Below, in pieces: positions 7,666 through 16,087 of a DNA stretch of 64,000 nucleotides. The stretch lies in the NCBI RefSeq assembly GCF_000722545.1, contig NZ_JNVM01000004.1, positions 1-64,000 on the forward strand, in the 5' to 3' direction. A program made the translations under genes and the position numbers. The notes beneath the pieces were generated by a model. The model was given only the letters and a program-made list of their open reading frames with translations. It searched no databases and had not been told where the DNA came from. Source of the DNA: Paenibacillus tyrphae. Its GTDB lineage: Bacteria > Bacillota > Bacilli > Paenibacillales > NBRC-103111. How positions within the stretch are numbered: the first letter of the stretch is position 1; every line of letters starts with the position of its first letter.

Positions 7666-8787
7666 ATGTTCACACCCAAATATTCAATAACGGATACCAT
7701 TGCCCGCAGACTGATGGATATACAGCGCGCCAGTGCCGTAGTGGATTTGCTTCCATTGCCCGCATCAATTTTGGACCTGCTCAAGAAAGAATCTATGGAA
7801 AAGACGGTCATTCTTTCAACAAAAATTGAGGGAAATACGCTCGACGAGGCAACGAAACGAAAGGTATTGTACCAAACCAGCAGTGACAATGAAGAGCAGG
7901 AAGTTTATAACTTGATGAAAGCTTTGGAATACTTGGATGAAGCCGAAAGAAGGCACCTCCCAGTCACAGAAGAGTTTATAAAGAAGCTGCATGCCATTAT
8001 CAAAATATTGCACGGCCGAAGACCACGCGTTAGTGAATATCGCGAAGAGCAAAACCAAGTAGGTAGCCGTAATGCTTCCGGATTTTATCTGCCCCCGGAA
8101 TGGAAAGACGTCCCTGTATTAATGGAGGATTTGGTTGCCTGGATTAACTCACCGGAATCTTACTCGGTTCCTGTTCCAATCAAAGCAGGGATTTTCATGT
8201 GGCAGTTTCTAACGATCCATCCGTATATGGACGGGAATGGCCGAACTGCCCGGATGATCACGACTTATCTTCTACGCCGAGGCGGATTTGGGCTAAAAGG
8301 ATTATTCGTTCTCGAGAATTTCTACGATCGCAATTTGGCTGAATATTATCGCCGACTCCAGTTAGGACTCCACCACAATTATTATTTTGGACGTAACGAG
8401 GCTGAATTGACGCCATGGTTGGAATTCTTTATCGATGGTTTGGCTGAGGTATTTCAAGAGGCCGCTGCCATCGTAACGGAGAAATCTGCCCAAATGACGA
8501 AAATCGAACCGGATCTGATTCGAAAGCTAGATCCTCAGCAGAGAATGGTGTTCGCCCAATTAACCTTTAAACAAGATACACTGACGACGAGCGAATTGAG
8601 GGACCTGTTGCGTTTGTCGGATCGTTCGATAAGGGAAAAGGTAAGTCATTGGAGAGAAGAAGGATTTATTGAACCGCGCGATCAAGACGCCAAAAGAGTT
8701 CGTTCGATTAAATTATCAGCGGCGTACGAGAAATTGGCACAAGAAATTCGGAATGCGCCGGATAAGTTCGCCCATTTTCTAAAATGA
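7666..8787 (+). CDS. Fic family protein (AMP-transferase), class II
   Basis: A 373-residue cytoplasmic protein. The Fic motif 'HPYMDGNGRTAR' (about 185-196) contains the catalytic His, phosphate-binding Asp/Gly-Asn-Gly and Arg. The auto-inhibitory motif 'STKIEGN' (about 51-57) lies N-terminal, which defines class II Fic proteins, whose Glu blocks ATP until relieved. The C-terminal 80 residues form a winged helix ('TTSELRDLLRLSDRSIREKVSHWREEGFI'), typical of chromosomal Fic/DOC proteins that may self-regulate. Family members transfer AMP to target proteins such as gyrase or elongation factors. Ribosome site GAGGAAGGTG precedes the ATG. The target is unknown. Confidence 0.88.
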   Translation: MFTPKYSITDTIARRLMDIQRASAVVDLLPLPASILDLLKKESMEKTVILSTKIEGNTLDEATKRKVLYQTSSDNEEQEVYNLMKALEYLDEAERRHLPVTEEFIKKLHAIIKILHGRRPRVSEYREEQNQVGSRNASGFYLPPEWKDVPVLMEDLVAWINSPESYSVPVPIKAGIFMWQFLTIHPYMDGNGRTARMITTYLLRRGGFGLKGLFVLENFYDRNLAEYYRRLQLGLHHNYYFGRNEAELTPWLEFFIDGLAEVFQEAAAIVTEKSAQMTKIEPDLIRKLDPQQRMVFAQLTFKQDTLTTSELRDLLRLSDRSIREKVSHWREEGFIEPRDQDAKRVRSIKLSAAYEKLAQEIRNAPDKFAHFLK

Positions 8788-8834
8788 AAGAAGCACTGCG
8801 ATCTCAACCTGAGATGCCGCAGTGCTTCTTTCAT
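8784..8834 (+). terminator. Terminator-like hairpin after the Fic gene
   Basis: A 17-bp perfect stem (8784-8800 with 8818-8834) that includes the stop codon of the Fic gene, with inner CTCA/TGAG pairing. The T-rich part lies within the 3' arm (TGCTTCTTTCAT), so it may terminate on either strand, though there is no long T run after it. Confidence 0.7.
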
Positions 8835-8913
8835 ATCAGAACGTACATTCGCTGACAATCTATGGTCGCTACGAACCGTCATAATGGAGAAAAGACAGAC
8901 GGAAGTGAGCAAA

Positions 8914-9155
8914 ATGAATTAACCTATACATCGCCATCACAGGAACACAGCACTACTATGGGATAACGTTTCTAAAGCCGGGTTAGATCGTTCACTTGAT
9001 CAAAGACTCGAATAATCCGCATGACCATGAAGCGATTATAGTGGATATGATCCCATTAGACAAAATTGGCCACGTTGCCAACAGCACCCATACCGTACCG
9101 AAAGGTTGCCGCAGTGCCGGCCGATTTTGAACAAGTTATGCCTATTTTTAAATAA
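8914..9155 (+). pseudogene. Decayed HIRAN-like domain gene
   Basis: Starting from ATGAAT at 8914, one extra T breaks the frame. From 8921 it continues 'NLYIAITGTQHYYGITFLKPG', an in-frame TAG, then 'IVHLIKDSNNPHDHEAIIVDM' and 'IGHVANSTHTVPKGC', and a second frameshift near 9125 before a TAA at 9155. This resembles small stand-alone HIRAN-domain proteins (conserved 'G..hY.G..f.kPG', 'DP.NP.D.EAI.V', 'GYVANS'). HIRAN domains bind damaged or unusual DNA ends. With two frameshifts and one stop it is dead, and shows that the island is eroding. Family assignment is from pattern memory. Confidence 0.6.
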
Positions 9156-9360
9156 CAAATACGGGGTGAAAGTATTAAGTATCTCCATAAAACGGAAAAT
9201 TATGATAAATAGAGCTGAATTGCAGTTATAATAAATAACTTATCGAAAGCAAATTAGTGCCAAGTGGCGAATCGTATAATTTTTTGATGAAGAGACTTTT
9301 CAAGTCCAGTCGAAGAAATCGCAAAAACCTTCACGGGGGAATGTCTCTTTTTCTTCGAGC

Positions 9361-9678
9361 GGATGTAAACTTTTGTGTACAGGCACTTCCGGGCTTTCGC
9401 CCACATACACTAATACTAATCTTTGCGCGAAGACTTCTGAGACCGTTGATCGGCAAACACCTTAGGGGGTGGCTGGAATGCCCGGATTGTTCAGTGCCGT
9501 AGCTTTATTTATTAAGCAGCTTACTTTGCTCGTTTCCTACGTAAAAAACAACGCGTTTCCCCAGCCCTTGGCGGAGGATGAAGAAGACAAACATTTGAAG
9601 CTGATGGCTCAAGGCAATCAACACTCGCGCAACGTGCTCATCGAGCATAACCTCCGGCTTGTCGCGCACATCGTCAAG
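9361..9678 (+). repeat. Right copy of the 318-bp direct repeat (sigK 5' region)
   Basis: Partner of 3146-3463, about 99 percent identical. Here the repeat runs without a break into the rest of sigK. Bases left of 9361 (CTTCGAGC) differ from those left of 3146, marking the exact edge. The differences seen (for example A/G in codons for Lys and Ala/Glu, C/T in CATCGAG) are mostly silent, so the duplication is fairly recent or kept similar by gene conversion. Confidence 0.95.
9384..9412 (+). promoter_or_regulatory. Sigma-K/sigma-E-type promoter of sigK
   Basis: CAC (9384-9386), 17 bp, CATACACTA (9404-9412), about 65 bp before the sigK ATG. It fits the sigma-K consensus (AC ... CATAnnnTA) and is compatible with sigma-E, as expected for a mother-cell gene first read by sigma-E and then by its own product. 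Confidence 0.6.
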
Positions 9679-10179
9679 AAATTCGACAATACGGGGGAGG
9701 ATCTGGAGGATTTGATCTCCATCGGTACGATCGGTTTGATCAAAGCGATTGAATCGTTTTCCCCCGACAAAGGGACCAAGCTGGCGACCTTCGCGGCGCG
9801 GTGTATCGAGAACGAAATTCTGATGCATCTTCGCTCGCTGAAAAAGACGCGCAAGGACGTATCGCTGCACGACCCGATTGGGACGGACAAGGAGGGAAAT
9901 GAGATTACTCTTATAGATATCCTTGGCACGGACTCCGACGAGGTGGTGGATAAAGTGCAGCTCAAGATCGAGAAAAGCAAGATTTACAAAAACCTGGATA
10001 TTCTCGACGACCGCGAAAAAGAAGTCGTTGTAGGGCGGTTCGGACTAGAGCATGGTGGAGAAGAGCGGACTCAGCGGGAGATCGCGAAGGAGTTAGGCAT
10101 ATCGCGAAGTTATGTGTCTAGGATTGAGAAAAGAGCTCTCATGAAGCTATATCATGAGTTTTATAAGGCGAAGAGATAA
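9478..10179 (+). CDS. sigK: RNA polymerase sporulation sigma factor sigma-K (pro-form)
   Basis: Late mother-cell sigma factor that directs coat and spore-release genes. The 233-residue product has the pro-sequence '[31 protein letters not shown]', a membrane-associated leader removed by SpoIVFB, then region 2 ('[34 protein letters not shown]' and '[15 protein letters not shown]'), and region 4 with helix-turn-helix '[24 protein letters not shown]'. Length is normal and the gene looks intact. GTG at 9469 is in frame, but ATG 9478 follows AGGGGGTGG by 5 bases and matches the usual N-terminus. Its 5' region is duplicated 6.2 kb upstream. Unlike B. subtilis it is not split, so no excision is needed for expression. 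Confidence 0.97.
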   Translation: MPGLFSAVALFIKQLTLLVSYVKNNAFPQPLAEDEEDKHLKLMAQGNQHSRNVLIEHNLRLVAHIVKKFDNTGEDLEDLISIGTIGLIKAIESFSPDKGTKLATFAARCIENEILMHLRSLKKTRKDVSLHDPIGTDKEGNEITLIDILGTDSDEVVDKVQLKIEKSKIYKNLDILDDREKEVVVGRFGLEHGGEERTQREIAKELGISRSYVSRIEKRALMKLYHEFYKAKR

Positions 10180-10313
10180 ACACGGTAATAGCTTGCCTTG
10201 TTGCGGTCATTGACACGTTGTACCAATACGTTCAGATAATCTTTGTTTAAGAAACAATACTTTGTTGCTGTTCGATTGGGGGTGAGGGCGGGTCTACTCG
10301 ATGTGCAGAAGAT

Positions 10314-10345
10314 CGCCAACCAGCCTCTCATACAGCTGGTTGGCG
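10314..10345. other. 11-bp perfect hairpin downstream of sigK
   Basis: CGCCAACCAGC (10314-10324) pairs perfectly with GCTGGTTGGCG (10335-10345) around a 10-base loop. No T run follows directly. It may protect the sigK message or act as a weak terminator. The rest of 10180-10437 shows no gene. Confidence 0.45.
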
Positions 10346-10410
10346 ACAACTTTATAGAAGTTTTAATTTCGGGGCCCCCCGCAAAGTACCTGAATCCGCT
10401 TTGAAGCCAA

Positions 10411-10439
10411 GACACCACTTTGAGGGGGTGTTTCTTTTT
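10411..10439 (+). terminator. Probable terminator between sigK and the convergent S-layer gene
   Basis: ACACC and GGTGT form a short stem (extended by one C-G pair past a mismatch) followed by TTTCTTTTT on the plus strand. It ends next to the stop codon of the minus-strand gene and most probably terminates sigK transcription. Confidence 0.6.
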
Positions 10440-13400
10440 ATTTCAATAAGTTGTAAACCGCTTGAGCCGCTTCTGCTCGTGTCGTGTGTTCAGCTGGTAC
10501 GAACAGCCCTTCTTGGCGTCCCGTCAACAACTTCGCTTTGATTGCACTATTAACATAAGGCAAAGCCCAATCGCTGATCATTGGAGCATCAGAGATTTCC
10601 GTTGAAGCTTTTTCTAATTTTACACCCGTTCGATATTCATAAGCGCGGACAAGCATAATGGCCATCTCTTCTCTGGTAATGCTTCGATTCGGATCGAACA
10701 TTTGTTGGGAAACACCTGTGATAATGCCTGCTTTATAAGCTGCGGATACTTCCTTGGCATACCATGCGTTTCCAGCCACGTCACCGAACGGAGCTGTCTC
10801 GGAAGACTTGAGACTAAGTGTCCGTACGAGAAGCGATGCGAACTCAGCACGGGAAACATCTTGGGTTGGTGCAAAGCTCGAGTTCGTCACTCCGTTCACA
10901 ATATGTCGGGCAGACAGCTCTTGAATCGTCGAGTATGCCCAATGTATGCTTGTTACATCACTATAATTTTTTTCCAACGAAAGGACTGCGTAATGGCCGA
11001 GTCGGTCAATTCCGACTTCGATTGCGGTATTGCCGTTTGTAAGCGTTCCGCCCAAGTACGTAAGACTTCCGTCATCCAGAATCTTATAGATACCGGCCAG
11101 CTTCGGATTCATTCCAACCGGGATCGGGAATGTAATGGTTACAGGCTTTTTCAACTCATTCATTTCATACTGCTTCCCGGCTGCATCGGTCACGAAGATC
11201 GCGAGGTCGAATACCTTTCCGCCCAGCGTATAAAGTCCGTTATCCTTGCTGCTCGCTTCTTTTAATGTCCGGTTCGCTTGTTCTGCTGAGACCGGTTCGA
11301 TTTTCACCGTAATCACAGCGGAGGCGTCAACAGATGGCAGCAAGCTGGTTGCGGATTTCAACACATCAGCAGGAACGATCAGTTTTACATCGTGTGCCTG
11401 GACATGTAATGGACGCCCATTAAGCTGATCTACCTGCGCGATTGGAATGAGAATGCGATTCTGTCCTTCCGTCAGTGCGACGGATATGGATGCAGAGTTC
11501 TTTCGCAGGTCTTCGTCCTTGATCACAGCCGAGTTACCCGGCAGCTCCGGCTTCGTTGGCGGTACTACAGCCGTTGGAGATGAATGTGACGATTCTGATG
11601 ATTCCGACGAATCTGGCAATCGATGAACTAGTATCACATATTCTTTAGAAGTTCCGTTCTGTGCAGTGACAAGGACAGAGATACGATTCGAGCCGACGAG
11701 CAGGCTGCTGCCACCAGTAACAACGACTTGGGAAGTGGCATGCTCGGCGGAATAAGTTACCGCCGCTACCGTTGTGCCATAGGATACATCAACCGTATAA
11801 CTCAGCTTGTCCGGTGCGAATCCGTTCAATGCGATATTATTGACACGCAAATCAAGCAGGTTAGCGTTGGACGATAGCGCTTGAGGTTGTCTGGTTATCG
11901 CGATGCTATAAATACTCTTAGTTCCGTCTTGAGCTGTTATCGTAACCGTAACCGTATTTACTCCGACAATTAATTTATCACCACCGGCAATCACAACGGT
12001 TGCAGCTGGATTTGCTGTTGAGTAAGTTATGCTTGTCACCGTAGTCTCATACGGTACCGACAATGAATAATTGAGCTTGTCTGAAGCGAATCCATCCAAC
12101 GTCTTTCCGTTTACGCGCAGATCGAGCAAGGAACTGTCGGACGATAGCCCCTGAGGCTGTCTGGTAATCACGATGCTATAAATGCTCTTAGTCCCGTCTT
12201 GAGCTGTTACCGTAACCGTAACCGAATTTTTACCGACAATTAATTTATCTCCGCCAGTAACCATCACGGTTGAAGTAGGACTTGCTGTTGAATAAGTTAT
12301 GCTTGTCACCGTGGTCTCATACGGTACCGATAATGAATAGTCAAACTTATCCCATGCGAAACCGCTCAACGTCACCCCGTTAACGCGCAAATCACTCAAA
12401 GAAGCAGGCGATATGTTGGCACGGTTCAGATTGATGACATACGATCTGACGTTTCCGTTCGGTGCTGTTATGGTCACTGTCACAACGTTATTGCCAACCT
12501 GAAGGTTGGAGCCGCCATTAACTACTACCGTTGCCTGAGGTTCTGAAGTCGTATAGGTAACTTTCGCATTCGTCACGGTATTCGGAACGTTCAGCGAATA
12601 CTCCAATGTATTCGGTGTGAAGCCGTCTACCGAGACACCGTTAATTTTCAGATCCGTCAGGTTCGCGTTCCCGCTTGCAACCTTATCACCGGTAAAATCG
12701 ATCTCGCTCATGCTTGTAAATGTTTTGGATGGATCCGTATTGTAGGTTCCGGTAACTACGAATTTTACGTAGCGGCCCTGCACAGCCTTATCCAAAGAGA
12801 CAAAGTCTGTATATACGTTGCCTGTCCAAGTTTTCCCAAACGTGCCGGAGACTTTGTTGGCCGCATTGCTCAAGAAAGCAGGATCGTTTAAGTCGGCCGG
12901 GTTATCGGACGCGTACAATTCGAATGTTTTCGGAAATTCCATCGCACTTTGGTTAGGTCGGCTCTTTCTCTGAATACCATTCAGTTTATACGTGCTCTCC
13001 ATATCGATAATGACCCAATGCGGGAATGGTGCAGCAGGAGCTTCCCATTTGGAATGCCAGATGGTTGTTTCTTGACCGTCCAAGATGTTGCTGGCTACAG
13101 CGTTCTCATTGTCCGCATAAGAGCTAAAAGAATGGATAGAGAAAGCCGTTTTTGGAATGAATGTATAGATGATGCCATTCTTGGCAGTTTGCAAAGCCCA
13201 CATCAAATCGAGATAGGCTTGATCGATCGCAGCAGCGCTGTCGCCAGAAGTAATAGCCTTAGCGTTAGCAAGTCGAGTCTTCAGTTCATTTTGTGCCTGT
13301 ACGGGAAGTGATAATCCTGTAGTTCCTTTGACATACGCAGTGAATTGTTCAGCTTCCTGAATTTTAGCTAACAATTGATTAAAGTTGTACAAAGTCGTCG

Positions 13401-15732
13401 ACTGGTACGAATCGGATAACGCTTTGGCTTCCGTGGCGGATAGGGCGCGCTTCCATATCTTTAAGTCGTCCAGCGTAACGGTTGCTCCGCCGTTTCCTTT
13501 ATTACCGTCTGCACCGATGATGACGTGATAAGGAGTATCCATACTGGACGTACCCAGTGCGGTGATATCCTTGGTCGCCTTCATGACACCGTCGACGTAA
13601 GTGGTGGCCGTCTTGTTCGTCCTGTCTACGGATATGGTGAAGTGATGCCATTCTGTCCCTACACTTTGAGCCGAATAATCGATACGATTGGTGCCGTCTG
13701 CCATGTTAAGCGTCATGTTGTTCGTAGTCGCAGGCCCAATATACCATCCGGCATTCTTACCGGAATTCCAGTCTTTGTTAGAGATTACCGTCTGGTCACC
13801 TGCCAGATTGCCGGCGTGCCAGAACGATACGGTGAAATCGCCATTACCGAACTTCAAGTCGGATCTGTCTCCAAGATCGATATAGTTGGTATTGCCGGCC
13901 GCAATGCTGGCCGCTTGTCCGGATCTGCCTGACACATAAGTGACATTACCAGCAGAGGTGGCCAGACCTATTGCGCCGGCAGCATCATCATTCAAATTGC
14001 CGTCAAATTTCATGTCGGACACAAGCTGCTTCCACATCGTACTAGGATCGATAGGCGTCAATTCCGGTGCCGTGCCTTCCGTTCGTAAGTAAGTCTGCAA
14101 AGGTGCGCTTTTGTTGCCGTAAGCATCCACTGCCGCTATGGTAAGGACGTAGGACGTAGCCGGGCTGAGACCCGTTATCGGGATATTCATTTTGTTCGGA
14201 ATCGGAGAGAAGTAAAAGTCCGATAAAACATTGTACGACTTTGCGACTTCTGCCGTACGCTGGTTATACACTTTGATTTCATAATGATGCATGGATTGAT
14301 CGTCCTTGGCTTGCTTGAACGAGAGCATCGGCACGTTATTCGAACCCGGCAACACTTTAAGGTCGGGGTTCGCCGGGAATTGCGGTGCCGTTTTGTTGCG
14401 GTTGCTTGAGGTATACGTGAAATTGCTTTTTATTTCATCCTTCGTCTTGCCTATTAATTTCACTACCCATTTTTTTCCCGCTAAAGCGCCGGCACTGTTA
14501 TAAGGTGTTGGGGAATTATTGCCTTGCCATTTGCCACCCAGATAAATAGAGCCTGGATCCCCGTTATACTCCATGCGTTCAATCTCTACACGGTCCTTGT
14601 ATACCTCAATGAGTTGGGATTGGTTGACAGGGAATTCGAATCGCCCATCCATCAATCCTTCTTCCGTTACAGCGGAATAGCCATGATCTACCTCGATGTA
14701 TGACATGGACCCAAGATTGACAGCGGTAAAATCTTTCTGATAGATCGAACGATCATCGTTAATATTCAAATGTGAATGGCCGGATAAAACAAAGACTTGC
14801 GGATAATCCTTCAAATCCGTATACAGGTTCTGATTGCTTCCTTGCTGGCCGTCCATGGCGGTGCCGGACACAGGATGATGCAAAGTAATGAAGATAGGCT
14901 TATTCAGATTCGCCGGATCGGCTGTTATTGCTGCGAGCCGACCCTTCAGCCAGTTTCTTTGTCCTGTGTCGCCGTTATAATTGTTCCCGTTCAAAAAGAA
15001 AAACGAATAGCCGCCGATTGTTTTCTCGTAATAGCCATTCGGCTGATCAGTAAACCATTCCGCCGGGTAATAGTTTTTCACTTCGGCTACGCTTGCGTCA
15101 TGGTTGCCGATCGCAATCTGAACGGGCATGCCCGACCAATTTTTGCGTGCCAATTGTTCTTGCAGAACATCGCGTGCAAACAGATGATCCGGCCCTTTGC
15201 CATCACCGTTGTCATTGATGATGTCGCCCGCGATAACGATGGCATCCGGATTGGGAAAGATGGAAGAAAGAACATCGAAATTGCTGGCATACCTTGCGCG
15301 TGTCTTGGCATTCTCGGTATCCGTGCCGGGACCGACATGGATATCCGACATCGCAGCGAATTTCAGCAGCGGTTTTTCGGTTGTTTTGATGATGTAGCCG
15401 TATGTAGCGGGTTTACTCCAGGCGCCGTCTTTCAAGGCGATCACTGAGATATTCGTGGACTCCGTAAGGACAATCGGCGTTCCGTTAAACTTAAGGCTTG
15501 TTTCATCAGGCATGGTCCCGTCCAACGTGTAATAGATGTCGGCACCTGAGGTGGTGGAGCTAAGCGCAACGGTAACAGATTGCTCATAGCGTCCTGCGGG
15601 TACGGAAACGACCGGCGTGTCGACTGTAGCTGCTGCGATCGCTGCCGGTATAGAGCCTGCTCCTGTTGAAACAACAGAAGTTGCTATGGTGCAAGCAAGG
15701 AATGCGGATACAAATTTCTTGGCTGTCAACAA
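10438..15732 (-). CDS. S-layer-anchored multidomain metallophosphoesterase
   Basis: A 1764-residue exported cell-surface protein. Order: signal peptide (1-34); chitobiase C-terminal-like beta domain (38-115); calcineurin-type metallophosphoesterase with 'SDIHVG' (127), 'GDIINDNGD', 'GNHD' (about 209), 'HHP' and 'GHSHLN' (about 317); fibronectin III (454-557); LamG-like (572-770); FIVAR-like helices (780-850); F5/8 type C carbohydrate-binding domain (865-1014); four cadherin-like beta repeats (from 1018, about 90 residues each); Ser-rich linker; an unassigned region (1400-1575); three SLH domains (1585-1764) that tether it to cell-wall polymer. It starts with TTG, 8 bases after AGGAGG. It probably cleaves phosphate from an extracellular polymer or glycan; the substrate is unknown. 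Confidence 0.9.
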   Translation of the reverse strand: MLTAKKFVSAFLACTIATSVVSTGAGSIPAAIAAATVDTPVVSVPAGRYEQSVTVALSSTTSGADIYYTLDGTMPDETSLKFNGTPIVLTESTNISVIALKDGAWSKPATYGYIIKTTEKPLLKFAAMSDIHVGPGTDTENAKTRARYASNFDVLSSIFPNPDAIVIAGDIINDNGDGKGPDHLFARDVLQEQLARKNWSGMPVQIAIGNHDASVAEVKNYYPAEWFTDQPNGYYEKTIGGYSFFFLNGNNYNGDTGQRNWLKGRLAAITADPANLNKPIFITLHHPVSGTAMDGQQGSNQNLYTDLKDYPQVFVLSGHSHLNINDDRSIYQKDFTAVNLGSMSYIEVDHGYSAVTEEGLMDGRFEFPVNQSQLIEVYKDRVEIERMEYNGDPGSIYLGGKWQGNNSPTPYNSAGALAGKKWVVKLIGKTKDEIKSNFTYTSSNRNKTAPQFPANPDLKVLPGSNNVPMLSFKQAKDDQSMHHYEIKVYNQRTAEVAKSYNVLSDFYFSPIPNKMNIPITGLSPATSYVLTIAAVDAYGNKSAPLQTYLRTEGTAPELTPIDPSTMWKQLVSDMKFDGNLNDDAAGAIGLATSAGNVTYVSGRSGQAASIAAGNTNYIDLGDRSDLKFGNGDFTVSFWHAGNLAGDQTVISNKDWNSGKNAGWYIGPATTNNMTLNMADGTNRIDYSAQSVGTEWHHFTISVDRTNKTATTYVDGVMKATKDITALGTSSMDTPYHVIIGADGNKGNGGATVTLDDLKIWKRALSATEAKALSDSYQSTTLYNFNQLLAKIQEAEQFTAYVKGTTGLSLPVQAQNELKTRLANAKAITSGDSAAAIDQAYLDLMWALQTAKNGIIYTFIPKTAFSIHSFSSYADNENAVASNILDGQETTIWHSKWEAPAAPFPHWVIIDMESTYKLNGIQRKSRPNQSAMEFPKTFELYASDNPADLNDPAFLSNAANKVSGTFGKTWTGNVYTDFVSLDKAVQGRYVKFVVTGTYNTDPSKTFTSMSEIDFTGDKVASGNANLTDLKINGVSVDGFTPNTLEYSLNVPNTVTNAKVTYTTSEPQATVVVNGGSNLQVGNNVVTVTITAPNGNVRSYVINLNRANISPASLSDLRVNGVTLSGFAWDKFDYSLSVPYETTVTSITYSTASPTSTVMVTGGDKLIVGKNSVTVTVTAQDGTKSIYSIVITRQPQGLSSDSSLLDLRVNGKTLDGFASDKLNYSLSVPYETTVTSITYSTANPAATVVIAGGDKLIVGVNTVTVTITAQDGTKSIYSIAITRQPQALSSNANLLDLRVNNIALNGFAPDKLSYTVDVSYGTTVAAVTYSAEHATSQVVVTGGSSLLVGSNRISVLVTAQNGTSKEYVILVHRLPDSSESSESSHSSPTAVVPPTKPELPGNSAVIKDEDLRKNSASISVALTEGQNRILIPIAQVDQLNGRPLHVQAHDVKLIVPADVLKSATSLLPSVDASAVITVKIEPVSAEQANRTLKEASSKDNGLYTLGGKVFDLAIFVTDAAGKQYEMNELKKPVTITFPIPVGMNPKLAGIYKILDDGSLTYLGGTLTNGNTAIEVGIDRLGHYAVLSLEKNYSDVTSIHWAYSTIQELSARHIVNGVTNSSFAPTQDVSRAEFASLLVRTLSLKSSETAPFGDVAGNAWYAKEVSAAYKAGIITGVSQQMFDPNRSITREEMAIMLVRAYEYRTGVKLEKASTEISDAPMISDWALPYVNSAIKAKLLTGRQEGLFVPAEHTTRAEAAQAVYNLLK
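11891..12430 (-). repeat. Internal 270-bp tandem repeat coding for cadherin-like domains
   Basis: Two adjacent units of 270 bp (90 codons), starting near 11891 and 12161, are highly similar at DNA level, for example the stretches at 12027 and 12297. Flanking cadherin-like units (before 11890 and after 12430) are more diverged. This indicates recent duplication of a spacer domain inside the surface protein gene. Confidence 0.75.
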
Positions 15733-16087
15733 GTGAAGTCCTCCTTTTCACAAGCTTGAATGATGGATTGATGTAAATAGCTTCATACGTGCTTGTACCG
15801 ATGACTTAGATAGGCATTCCCTCCTTTAACTATAAAACAATATAAAAACACATTAATTGGTTGCTTTTATAATTGTTTGATTGTATTTTATTTGTATTTT
15901 GTTTTTGTGAGATTAAATAGAGGTAATGTTTTTGTAAAGGAATAGTCTTCGTATTTTCTTAATAATGCGTTGATGTTGATATAACAATCAGAAGTTAAAC
16001 TAAATAAAGGGAAAAACACGGCAAACAAATTATCCTAATTTAAAATTTGTTGTTTTTGTGATGATTTATTCTTGATGAGGTGGCCCG
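15733..16087. other. AT-rich divergent intergenic region
   Basis: 355 bp between the S-layer gene (minus) and the permease operon (plus). It holds the AGGAGG site of the minus gene (around 15740), long T/A-rich tracts, and an inverted repeat AACAAATT (16024-16031) / AATTTGTT (16044-16051) about 40 bp before the permease start that could be an operator. No Zur or Fur consensus was found by eye, and no gene is apparent. Confidence 0.4.

Noticed and set aside
9257..9502. 81-codon frame overlapping the sigK start
   Set aside because: Runs through the sigK leader and start in another phase, no ribosome site, no similarity; the stretch is leader DNA.
3146..9678. Classical skin element that splits sigK
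   Set aside because: The downstream sigK is complete, the upstream piece duplicates rather than completes it, and no serine recombinase gene is present; excision is not needed for expression.
14797..15447. Plus-strand frame opposite the metallophosphoesterase domain
   Set aside because: No ribosome site or motif; the minus-strand frame has all catalytic motifs.
15850..16060. Pho box or Zur box before the phosphoesterase and permease genes
   Set aside because: AT-rich tracts give partial matches only; no clear TTAACA repeats or Zur palindrome were found.
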